8,687 nt of DNA from JAFTYR01 sp964571375 (GTDB lineage: Bacteria > Pseudomonadota > Gammaproteobacteria > Burkholderiales > Burkholderiaceae_F), in contig CAZNBL010000051.1 of assembly GCA_964571375.1 (NCBI GenBank), forward strand, positions 1-8,687, read 5' to 3'. Below, in pieces: positions 1-6,289 of the stretch (its first letter is position 1; every line of letters begins with the position of its first letter). The position numbers and the translations under genes are program-made. Below the pieces are notes generated by a model. That model was not told the DNA's origin. It did no database searches and saw nothing but the letters and a program-made list of their open reading frames with translations.

Positions 1-618
1 GTGACGGCGGATCATTTCGTTGCGGCTCAAAAGCTCATAGGAGCGAAGCAGAAGCTCGGCAAAATCGCAGGAACCTTCGCGGTTCATGAGGTCTTCGTAC
101 CACTGATAAACCTGAAGCTTTGCCTGGCCGTTGTAGCCGAACACCTGCACCTGAGAAGCTCTCTTACCCTCTTCCTTGGCGCTGTTGATGAACTGCTGGA
201 CTTCTCTCGGATTCAGCACTTCTTCCGAGATCTTGTTGGCCTTCATGATGCGCTTGATCGCCGAGAGCTGCTCGCCCTGATCGAGAATCGCAAATGTCGC
301 GGGAAGCGATGCCTGCTCGTGATGCATTCTCAGCATGCGGTTGCAGAGACCGTGGAAGGTACCGATCCACATGGCGCGCGTATTGAAAGGCACCTGCGCG
401 GTAAGACGCGTGAGCATTTCTTTGGCGGCCTTGTTGGTGAAGGTCACTGCAAGAATTTCACCGGGAGACACGGCCTGCTGTTCAAGCAGATAGGCGATGC
501 GGCTTGTCAGCACGCGGGTCTTGCCGGAGCCGGCACCTGCAAGAATCAGTGAAGAAACTTCGGGCAGTGTCACCGCAGCTTTTTGCTGAGGGTTTAACGA
601 ATCGATCAGAGAAGACAT
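1..618 (-). CDS. uvrD: ATP-dependent DNA helicase UvrD (N-terminal part, cut by the window edge)
   Basis: This is the first 206 residues of a superfamily 1A 3'-5' DNA helicase; the rest lies beyond the left edge. The reading frame runs from an ATG at 616-618 (minus strand) to base 1 without a stop. Visible landmarks are the Q-motif region LNPQQ (residues 8-12), the Walker A loop AGAGSGKT (27-34), the motif Ia region VTFTNKAAKEM (about 58-68), the motif Ib region GTFHGLCNR (near residue 87) and DFAELLLR near the cut end. Walker B (DEFQD) and motifs III-VI would lie outside. The WIGTFHGLCNR stretch and the INSAKEEG segment fit proteobacterial UvrD better than Rep. UvrD unwinds DNA in nucleotide excision repair and mismatch repair and displaces RecA. 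It is divergent from leuS. Only a weak GGA lies about 11 nt before the start. UvrD is the likely family member; Rep/PcrA-type is the alternative. Confidence 0.93.
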   Translation of the reverse strand, partial: MSSLIDSLNPQQKAAVTLPEVSSLILAGAGSGKTRVLTSRIAYLLEQQAVSPGEILAVTFTNKAAKEMLTRLTAQVPFNTRAMWIGTFHGLCNRMLRMHHEQASLPATFAILDQGEQLSAIKRIMKANKISEEVLNPREVQQFINSAKEEGKRASQVQVFGYNGQAKLQVYQWYEDLMNREGSCDFAELLLRSYELLSRNEMIRRH

Positions 619-743
619 ATCTAATTCCGTAGTTAAGACGTGCAGTTTAACAAAACGATTGCCGAACCCCGTACGAATTCTCTTCAAAAACTCGAAAAAA
701 TGCTGTCGAACACTTGATTCGTCCCGTAAAATCAGCATAAGCG

Positions 744-756
744 GGGGCTTCGCCCC
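744..756 (+). repeat. Short GC hairpin GGGGC-TTC-GCCCC directly before the TATAAT box
   Basis: A perfect 5-bp inverted repeat (744-748 with 752-756) surrounds a TTC loop and can be extended by a G-T pair (743 with 757). It abuts TATAAT at 757-762. No T-run follows on either strand, so it does not look like an intrinsic terminator. If transcription starts downstream of TATAAT, the element is not transcribed and would act only at the DNA level. If it starts from an upstream promoter, the hairpin would form in the 5' leader. Confidence 0.5.
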
Positions 757-762
757 TATAAT
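757..762 (+). promoter_or_regulatory. Candidate leuS -10 box TATAAT
   Basis: This is a perfect match to the sigma-70 -10 hexamer, 34 nt before the leuS ATG. Initiation would be expected near 768-771, giving a leader of about 26-29 nt. The bases 16-18 nt upstream (733-740) do not resemble TTGACA, and no TGn extended -10 is present. The call therefore rests on the -10 box and its position alone. Confidence 0.45.
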
Positions 763-764
763 TA

Positions 765-794
765 ATGAGTTTTAATTTACGTTTGTTTTACTAA
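765..794 (+). other. Possible 9-codon leader peptide frame upstream of leuS
   Basis: The frame ATG AGT TTT AAT TTA CGT TTG TTT TAC TAA encodes MSFNLRLFY and stops 2 nt before the leuS ATG. Two of its nine codons are leucine (TTA and TTG). TTA is not used anywhere in leuS. The short stop-to-start gap would suit translational reinitiation at leuS, which lacks its own Shine-Dalgarno sequence. Against it, this frame also has no clear ribosome-binding site. In addition, its ATG would lie just upstream of the transcript start if the TATAAT at 757-762 is the true -10. So small a frame can occur by chance. Confidence 0.22.
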
Positions 795-796
795 TC

Positions 797-3430
797 ATGC
801 GCGATACATACGATCCCGCGGCGGTCGAATCTGCCCAGCAGGCCAAATGGAAGGCCCGCGATGTCTATAAGGCAGTCGAACACGCCCTTGATGACAACGG
901 AAAAGAAAAAGAAAAGTTCTACGTCTGTTCCATGCTTCCCTACCCGAGCGGCAAGCTCCATATGGGTCATGTCAGAAACTACACACTCAACGACGTGATG
1001 TACCGTTACCTGCGCATGCGCGGTAAGAATGTCATGACGCCGATGGGCTGGGACTCTTTCGGTCTGCCGGCTGAAAACGCTGCGATCGCCAAGAACGTAG
1101 CTCCTGCCAAGTGGACATACGCCAACATTGCAGACATGAAGGCTCAGATGGAACCGCTCGGCCTCGCATTCGACTGGTCCCGCGAAGTCACCACCTGCAA
1201 GCCCGAATACTACCGCTGGAACCAGTGGATGTTCCTCAAGATGCTTGAAAAGGGCATCTGCTACCGCAAGACCCAGGTCGTTAACTGGGACCCGATCGAC
1301 ATGACCGTGCTTGCTAACGAACAGGTTATCGACGGCCGCGGCTGGCGAAGCGGCGCACTCGTTGAAAAGCGCGAAATCCCGGGCTACTACTTCGGCATCA
1401 CTCAGTACGCCGAAGAGCTCCTTAAGGATCTCGACAAGCTTCAGGGCTGGCCCGAACAGGTCCGCAAGATGCAGGAACACTGGATCGGCAAGTCCTACGG
1501 TCTGAATTTCGGTTTCCCGTACGAAATCGACGGCGAAGAAAAGCTGCTCCGCGTCTACACAACACGCCCCGACACCATCATGGGCGTCACCTTCGTTGCT
1601 ATCGCCGCAGAACACCCGCTCGCAACCCGTCTTGCCAAGGACAAGCCCGAACTGCAGGCATTCATTGAAGAATGCAAGAAGGGCGGTGTTTCCGAAGCCG
1701 ACGTTGCCACTATGGAAAAGAAGGGTGTCCCGACAGGCTTCTACGTCACTCATCCGCTTACCAAGGCTCCGGTCGAAGTCTGGATCGGCAACTACGTGCT
1801 GATGGGCTACGGCGAAGGTGCCGTGATGGGTGTTCCGGCTCACGACGAACGCGACTTCGCATTCGCTCTGAAGTTCAATCTGCCGATCAAGCAGGTTATC
1901 GCCCTCGAAGGCAAGACATTCGACAACACAGCATGGAGCGACTGGTACGGTGAAACCGAAGGTACCGTCTGCGTCAACTCCGGCAAGTACGACGGTATGA
2001 CATTCGAGGAGGCCCGCAACGCTGTCGCAGCCGACCTTCGCGAACTCGGTCTCGGCGACCTCAAGGTTCAGTACCGTCTGCGCGACTGGGGTATTTCCCG
2101 TCAGAGATACTGGGGTACTCCGATCCCGATCATCAACTGCCCGCACTGCGGTCCGGTTCCGGTCCCCGAAAAGGATCTGCCGGTCGTTCTGCCGGAAGAT
2201 CTGATTCCGGACGGCTCGGGCAACCCGCTCAACAAGAGCGAAGCCTTCCTGAAGTGCACCTGCCCGAAGTGCGGCGCCGCAGCTCAGAGAGAAACCGACA
2301 CAATGGATACATTCGTCGACTCGAGCTGGTACTACATGCGCTACTGCTCTCCGGACAGCACGGAAGCTATGGTCGACAGCCGCAACGATTACTGGATGCC
2401 GATGGATCAGTACATCGGCGGTATCGAACACGCTGTGCTCCACCTGCTCTACGCACGTTTCTGGACCAAGGTCATGCGCGACCTCGGCCTCGTCAAGTTC
2501 GACGAACCGTTCACACGCCTCTTCACACAGGGCATGCTGACCGCCGAGTGCTTCTATCGTGAAATGCCCGACGGCCGCAAGCGCTGGTTCTACCCGAACG
2601 AACTCAACATCGAATACGATGCCAAGGGCCGTCCGGTCAAGATCACCAGCAAGGAAGACGGTCTGCCTGTTGTCAGCGGCGGCATCGAAAAGATGTCCAA
2701 GTCCAAGAACAACGTGGTTGAACCGCGCGACATTATTGAAAAGTTCGGTGCCGACACCGCCCGTGCTTTCGTCATGTTCGCAGGTCCTCCCGATCAGAGC
2801 GCTGCCTGGAGCAACTCCGGTGCTGAAGGTACATACCGCTTCATGCGCCGTCTGTGGGCCTTTGCCGCAGCCAATGCCGCTGCTGTGGAAGCCAACATCC
2901 CGGTTGATCCGAAGGCACTCACTACAGAACAGAAGGACGTCCGCCGCGACATCCACACTGCTCTGAAGCAGGCTGAATATGACCTCGGCCGTATGCAGTA
3001 CAACACTGTTGTGTCCGCAGTCATGAAGATGCTCAACGCCCTTGATTCCTTGAAGGACAAGGACAGCGACGGCGCCAAGGCAGTCATCAACGAAGGTCTC
3101 TCCATCACTCTGAGAACCCTCTACCCGATTGCCCCGCACATCACTGCCCAGCTCTTCGAAGAACTCGGCTATGAAGAACGCTTCGGCAAGACTATTCTTG
3201 ACGCACCGTGGCCTCAGTTTGACGAACATGCACTGGTTTCCGACGAAATCAAGTACATGATTCAGATCAACGGCAAGCTGCGCGGTCAGGTGATGGTTCC
3301 GGCCGGTGCCGACAAGGCAGCTGTCGAGGCAGCCGCCCTTGCTCAGCCCGAAGCAGTCCGCTTCATGGACGGCAAGAGCCCGAAGAAGGTGATTGTTGTT
3401 CCCAACAAACTTGTTAATATCGTTGTTTAA
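797..3430 (+). CDS. leuS: Leucyl-tRNA synthetase (LeuRS)
   Basis: This cytoplasmic class I synthetase charges tRNA-Leu with leucine and edits mischarged products. It has 877 residues, close to the roughly 860 usual for bacterial LeuRS. Landmarks are the HIGH signature as HMGH (55-58) and the CP1 editing domain with TTRPDT (255-260) and HDERD (349-353). T260 and D353 align with the E. coli editing residues T252 and D345. A zinc-binding insert shows CPHC (448-451) and CTCPKC (487-492). The catalytic loop KMSKS lies at 632-636, followed by the anticodon-binding domain and the C-terminal tail. The ATG is fixed by an in-frame TAA at 773-775 and by the conserved YDPAAVE start. There is no Shine-Dalgarno sequence in the T-rich bases before it. 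Codon choice is strongly biased: TTA, CTA and TCA are absent, as expected for a highly expressed gene. lptE follows after 22 nt. Confidence 0.98.
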   Translation: MRDTYDPAAVESAQQAKWKARDVYKAVEHALDDNGKEKEKFYVCSMLPYPSGKLHMGHVRNYTLNDVMYRYLRMRGKNVMTPMGWDSFGLPAENAAIAKNVAPAKWTYANIADMKAQMEPLGLAFDWSREVTTCKPEYYRWNQWMFLKMLEKGICYRKTQVVNWDPIDMTVLANEQVIDGRGWRSGALVEKREIPGYYFGITQYAEELLKDLDKLQGWPEQVRKMQEHWIGKSYGLNFGFPYEIDGEEKLLRVYTTRPDTIMGVTFVAIAAEHPLATRLAKDKPELQAFIEECKKGGVSEADVATMEKKGVPTGFYVTHPLTKAPVEVWIGNYVLMGYGEGAVMGVPAHDERDFAFALKFNLPIKQVIALEGKTFDNTAWSDWYGETEGTVCVNSGKYDGMTFEEARNAVAADLRELGLGDLKVQYRLRDWGISRQRYWGTPIPIINCPHCGPVPVPEKDLPVVLPEDLIPDGSGNPLNKSEAFLKCTCPKCGAAAQRETDTMDTFVDSSWYYMRYCSPDSTEAMVDSRNDYWMPMDQYIGGIEHAVLHLLYARFWTKVMRDLGLVKFDEPFTRLFTQGMLTAECFYREMPDGRKRWFYPNELNIEYDAKGRPVKITSKEDGLPVVSGGIEKMSKSKNNVVEPRDIIEKFGADTARAFVMFAGPPDQSAAWSNSGAEGTYRFMRRLWAFAAANAAAVEANIPVDPKALTTEQKDVRRDIHTALKQAEYDLGRMQYNTVVSAVMKMLNALDSLKDKDSDGAKAVINEGLSITLRTLYPIAPHITAQLFEELGYEERFGKTILDAPWPQFDEHALVSDEIKYMIQINGKLRGQVMVPAGADKAAVEAAALAQPEAVRFMDGKSPKKVIVVPNKLVNIVV

Positions 3431-3452
3431 GTAAGAATTTCCAGGAGAATCC

Positions 3453-3992
3453 ATGCCGAAAACGAATACATTCCGTTTAAGCCGCCGTACTGTCCTTGCC
3501 GCCTCAGCGCTTTTGCTCTCGGGTTGCGGCTGGCATCTTCGCGGCCGGCAGGACGTTCCCCTGGAAACGCTTTACGTTGATCTGCCGAAGAACTCAACGC
3601 TTCGCGCTACGATCAAGAGAAACCTCGAAGCCCAGACCGATGTCAAGGTTGTCGACGAGCAGAAAGATGCTCAGGCAACCCTGACTTGGTTCGGCTCCAA
3701 ACGCTCCACACAGGTACTTGCCGTCAACTCCAAGGGACGTGCCCGTATCTACAGCTTGAAGCTTGCGATTTCGTTTGCCGTCAAGCTCAACGAGGGCGTT
3801 GAACTTATTCCGGAAACACGTCTGTCGACCACCCGCGAACTCAATTGGGACGAAGGTGATTACAACGGACGTATTGCCGAAGAAAACCTTCTGTTCGAAG
3901 AAATGGAACAGAACCTCGTCAATCGAGTGGTTACGCGCTTAGCGCATATTTCTCCTGAATTGGTTGAATCCCGTGCGTCAGATCTCGAGTAA
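3453..3992 (+). CDS. lptE: LPS-assembly lipoprotein LptE
   Basis: LptE is the outer-membrane lipoprotein that plugs the LptD barrel and helps insert lipopolysaccharide into the outer leaflet. The 179-residue product has a signal peptide with two arginines (R11, R12), a hydrophobic core and a lipobox LLSGC (21-25), so C25 should be lipidated. The mature start CGWHLRG matches the CGFxLRG beginning typical of LptE. The rest (TLYVDLPKNSTL, then beta-rich sequence, then NLLFEEMEQNLVNRVVTRLA) fits the LptE fold and its C-terminal helix. AGGAGA at 3443-3448 is a good ribosome-binding site for the ATG. The gene sits between leuS and holA, the usual betaproteobacterial position, and its 3' end overlaps holA. 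The SRRTVLA stretch resembles a Tat motif, but Sec export is the default for this family. Confidence 0.92.
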   Translation: MPKTNTFRLSRRTVLAASALLLSGCGWHLRGRQDVPLETLYVDLPKNSTLRATIKRNLEAQTDVKVVDEQKDAQATLTWFGSKRSTQVLAVNSKGRARIYSLKLAISFAVKLNEGVELIPETRLSTTRELNWDEGDYNGRIAEENLLFEEMEQNLVNRVVTRLAHISPELVESRASDLE

Positions 3993-4974
3993 TCAGGCAT
4001 TAGCTCAGCTGAAAAAGGACGGTCTTCCGGATCCCCTCTGGGTGGTAACCGGTGACGAGCCCCTGCTTGCGCTCAGAGTCGAAGACGAGATTCGCAGAAA
4101 AGCCAAAGAATGCGGATATACCGAACGCAAAGTCTTTGCGTTTGACGGTAATTCCGATTACTCACCTGTCATCGAAGCGCTTTCCGACCTCTCGCTTTTC
4201 GGTGAAAAGCAGCTCATCGAACTTCGTTTGATCAGCGGAAATCCGGGACAGAAAACCGGTCTGAAAGCACTTGAAGCTCTGATGCATCTTGATCCGAGCA
4301 GCACGATCGCTATTGTTTCTTTCCCCGCGCTCGACTGGACGCAAAAGAAAAAAGACTGGTTCAAAAATCTCTGTGAAGCCGCTACTGTCGTGCTTGCCGA
4401 TCCGGTGCCGCGCGCACAGTTACCGGCTTGGATTCGTGAACAGCTGAAAAACGCAGGATTTACGGCTTCTCCGGAAGTACTTGAGTTTCTGGCGGGACGT
4501 ACAGAAGGCAATCTTCTTGCCTGCGATCAGGAAATTCAAAAACTCAAGCTCCTAGCTGAACCGGGCGAACTGACGCTTGACGCCGTGCGTAACGTCGTTG
4601 TCGACGTCAGCCGATACGATCCTGAAGAACTCTCGGTAGCGATACTTACCGGAGACGTTAACCGCATTTCCAAGATCATCGACGGCTTAAAGAGCGAAAA
4701 CACGGCTATCCCTTCGTTCTTATGGATTCTTGCCGAAGATCTCAAGACGGTTATCAAAAATAAGGTAACCGGAGAACAGCCGCGCTGGAGCATTGCCGCT
4801 CCGAAGCGCAACGCTATTGTTCAGCTTGCAAGACGCTCGAAACTCGGCCGTCTCGAAGCTGTGCTCAAGCGCTACGCGGATGTCGATAAGCTCTCGAAGG
4901 GCATTAAGCTCGACAATCGCGACGAAGATCCCTGGACTGAATTGAAAGCAGCGGCATTGATGCTTGCGCTTTAA
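3973..4974 (+). CDS. holA: DNA polymerase III delta subunit (clamp loader)
   Basis: HolA is the clamp-loader 'wrench' that opens the beta sliding clamp. Counting from GTG 3973 there are 333 residues (E. coli has 343). The N-terminal part has WVVTGDEPLL near residue 20. The SLFG segment places L75 and F76 where E. coli L73 and F74 contact beta. The lid region (EFLAGRTEGNLLACDQEIQKL) and the C-terminal collar helices (SFLWILAEDLKTV) follow. GTG 3973 is preferred because the product then begins like betaproteobacterial homologues (MxQ-, then a short helix). TTG 3964 in the same frame would add three residues. Both overlap the end of lptE by 20-29 nt in another frame, with no strong Shine-Dalgarno sequence, so translation is probably coupled to lptE. 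Codon use is less biased than in leuS, fitting a low-copy replication protein. proA begins 19 nt after the stop. Confidence 0.92.
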   Translation: MRQISSNQALAQLKKDGLPDPLWVVTGDEPLLALRVEDEIRRKAKECGYTERKVFAFDGNSDYSPVIEALSDLSLFGEKQLIELRLISGNPGQKTGLKALEALMHLDPSSTIAIVSFPALDWTQKKKDWFKNLCEAATVVLADPVPRAQLPAWIREQLKNAGFTASPEVLEFLAGRTEGNLLACDQEIQKLKLLAEPGELTLDAVRNVVVDVSRYDPEELSVAILTGDVNRISKIIDGLKSENTAIPSFLWILAEDLKTVIKNKVTGEQPRWSIAAPKRNAIVQLARRSKLGRLEAVLKRYADVDKLSKGIKLDNRDEDPWTELKAAALMLAL

Positions 4975-4982
4975 AGCAAATC

Positions 4983-4987
4983 GGAGA
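4983..4987 (+). promoter_or_regulatory. Shine-Dalgarno site that sets the proA TTG start
   Basis: GGAGA lies 6 nt before TTG 4994. No ATG exists near the expected proA N-terminus. The more upstream in-frame TTG (4964) would put this motif inside the coding region and add ten basic residues not typical of ProA. Confidence 0.75.
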
Positions 4988-4993
4988 AGACAA

Positions 4994-6280
4994 TTGAACA
5001 CTACTGCAATTTCTTCCAAAGAAGAGTTCCAAGTCATCGGAGAAAGAGCTCGCGCAGCTTCGATTCTGACTGCAAAAGCATCTTCCGAAGCTAAGAACCG
5101 TGCCCTTCTGATCCTTGCAGACTTACTGCTTGAAAGAAAAGAAGCACTCTTCAAAGCCAATCAAAAAGACCTGATCCGCGGTGAAGCGGACGGTCTTTCT
5201 ACTGCTTTTTTGGATCGTCTGCGTATCTCTGAAAAGGTTCTCGCTCAGATGAGCGAGGGGCTGCGCCAGATCACATCCCTTGCCGACCCGATCGGCGGTA
5301 TTTCCGACATGCGCACTCAGCCGAGCGGCATCATGATCGGTCAGATGAGAGTACCTCTCGGGGTCATCGGTATCATCTACGAATCGAGACCGAACGTGAC
5401 AATCGATGCGGCGGCCCTCTGCTTAAAGAGCGGCAACGCATGCATTCTTCGCGGCGGTTCCGATGCGATCGAATCCAACCGATTCTTGGCTGACCTGATC
5501 GCCGAAGCTCTCGAAAAGGCAGAACTTCCCGCTGATGCCGTCCAGGTTATCCGCAATCCCGACCGCGCGCTTGTTGCGGAACTCATTACCAGCCCGGAAT
5601 ACGTCGATATTCTGATTCCCCGCGGCGGTAAGAGCTTGATCGCCCGTATCAATGCAGAAGCCAAGGTACCGATGATCAAGCATCTTGACGGTATCTGTCA
5701 CACCTACGTCGAAGCCAGTGCAGATCGGGAACTCGCCCTTCGCGTCACGGATAACGCCAAGACACAGCGCCCCTCGCCCTGCAATGCAACTGAAACTCTG
5801 TTGGTTGATAAAGCAATTGCTGAAGTATTCCTGCCGGAGATCGCAGCAGTCTGGGTAGAAAAAGGCGTGGAAATGCGATGCGACGAAACGTCTTACGAAA
5901 TCCTTGCTCCGGTCAGCGGCGAGCTTGTGACGCATGCCGCGGAAGACGATTGGTCGACCGAATATAATGCGCTCGTCATTTCGATTAAAGTGGTTGACGG
6001 TATCGACGAAGCGATCCGCCATATCAACACATACGGATCCCATCACACCGATGCGATCATAACAACCAATCTTGAAGCCTCTCAGCGGTTCATGCGCGAA
6101 GTGGATTCTGCTTCCGTCATGGTCAATACATCGACCCGCTTTGCAGACGGCTTTGAATACGGACTCGGTGCCGAAATCGGCATCTCGACCGACAAATTAC
6201 ATGCCCGCGGTCCTGTCGGACTCAACGGCCTTACATCTTTGAAATACGTCGTGCTCGGACACGGCGAAGTCAGAAAGTGA
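4994..6280 (+). CDS. proA: Gamma-glutamyl phosphate reductase (ProA)
   Basis: ProA is the second enzyme of proline synthesis. It reduces gamma-glutamyl phosphate with NADPH to glutamate-5-semialdehyde, which cyclises to pyrroline-5-carboxylate. It belongs to the aldehyde dehydrogenase superfamily and acts in the cytoplasm. The 428-residue length is close to the family norm (about 417-420). Signature stretches are YESRPNVTIDAAALCLKSGN, then ILRGGSDA, the cofactor-domain PRGGKSLI, HLDGICH, and the active-site region RPSPCNATETLL with catalytic C263. The C-terminal region has SSVMVNTSTRFADGFEYGLGAEIGIST-type sequence (here SASVMVNT) and HARGPVGL, both diagnostic. Translation probably starts at TTG 4994, supported by GGAGA 6 nt upstream. 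proB is not in the window; its partner kinase must be encoded elsewhere, as is common in betaproteobacteria. The gene lies 19 nt after holA and 9 nt before the methyltransferase gene. Confidence 0.96.
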   Translation: MNTTAISSKEEFQVIGERARAASILTAKASSEAKNRALLILADLLLERKEALFKANQKDLIRGEADGLSTAFLDRLRISEKVLAQMSEGLRQITSLADPIGGISDMRTQPSGIMIGQMRVPLGVIGIIYESRPNVTIDAAALCLKSGNACILRGGSDAIESNRFLADLIAEALEKAELPADAVQVIRNPDRALVAELITSPEYVDILIPRGGKSLIARINAEAKVPMIKHLDGICHTYVEASADRELALRVTDNAKTQRPSPCNATETLLVDKAIAEVFLPEIAAVWVEKGVEMRCDETSYEILAPVSGELVTHAAEDDWSTEYNALVISIKVVDGIDEAIRHINTYGSHHTDAIITTNLEASQRFMREVDSASVMVNTSTRFADGFEYGLGAEIGISTDKLHARGPVGLNGLTSLKYVVLGHGEVRK

Positions 6281-6289
6281 GAAACGAAT

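Larger units (their letters stand above)
619..796. promoter_or_regulatory. Divergent uvrD/leuS intergenic region
   Basis: This 178-bp region must hold the promoters for both divergent genes. The leuS-proximal part has a perfect TATAAT at 757-762 without a convincing -35 box at the usual distance. A TAAAAT lies further upstream at 727-732, and a TTGATT at 714-719 sits 16 nt before a weak CATAAG at 736-741. The uvrD-proximal half is AT-rich, but I could not pick a clear -10/-35 pair on the minus strand. No LexA-type operator (CTGT-N8-ACAG) was seen near uvrD. No tRNA-like or T-box-like leader is visible. Confidence 0.6.

Noticed and set aside
1..552. Plus-strand frame starting with GTG at base 1
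   Set aside because: It is antisense to a clear UvrD N-terminus with a Walker A motif, and its own product resembles no family I know.
744..756. GC hairpin as an intrinsic terminator
   Set aside because: No T-run follows on either strand and the stem is only 5 bp. It lies between divergent genes, where no transcript needs to end.
619..796. T-box or other riboswitch controlling leuS
   Set aside because: The region is too short and lacks T-box landmarks. T-boxes are also very rare in Proteobacteria.
791..3454. 887-codon open frame on the minus strand opposite leuS
   Set aside because: It is codon-aligned with leuS and explained by the absence of TTA, CTA and TCA codons there. Its translation shows no recognisable domain, while the plus strand encodes an intact LeuRS.
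4964..4993. Longer proA start at TTG 4964
   Set aside because: It would overlap holA, lacks a ribosome-binding site, adds a basic segment not expected in ProA and would bury the good GGAGA site inside the gene.
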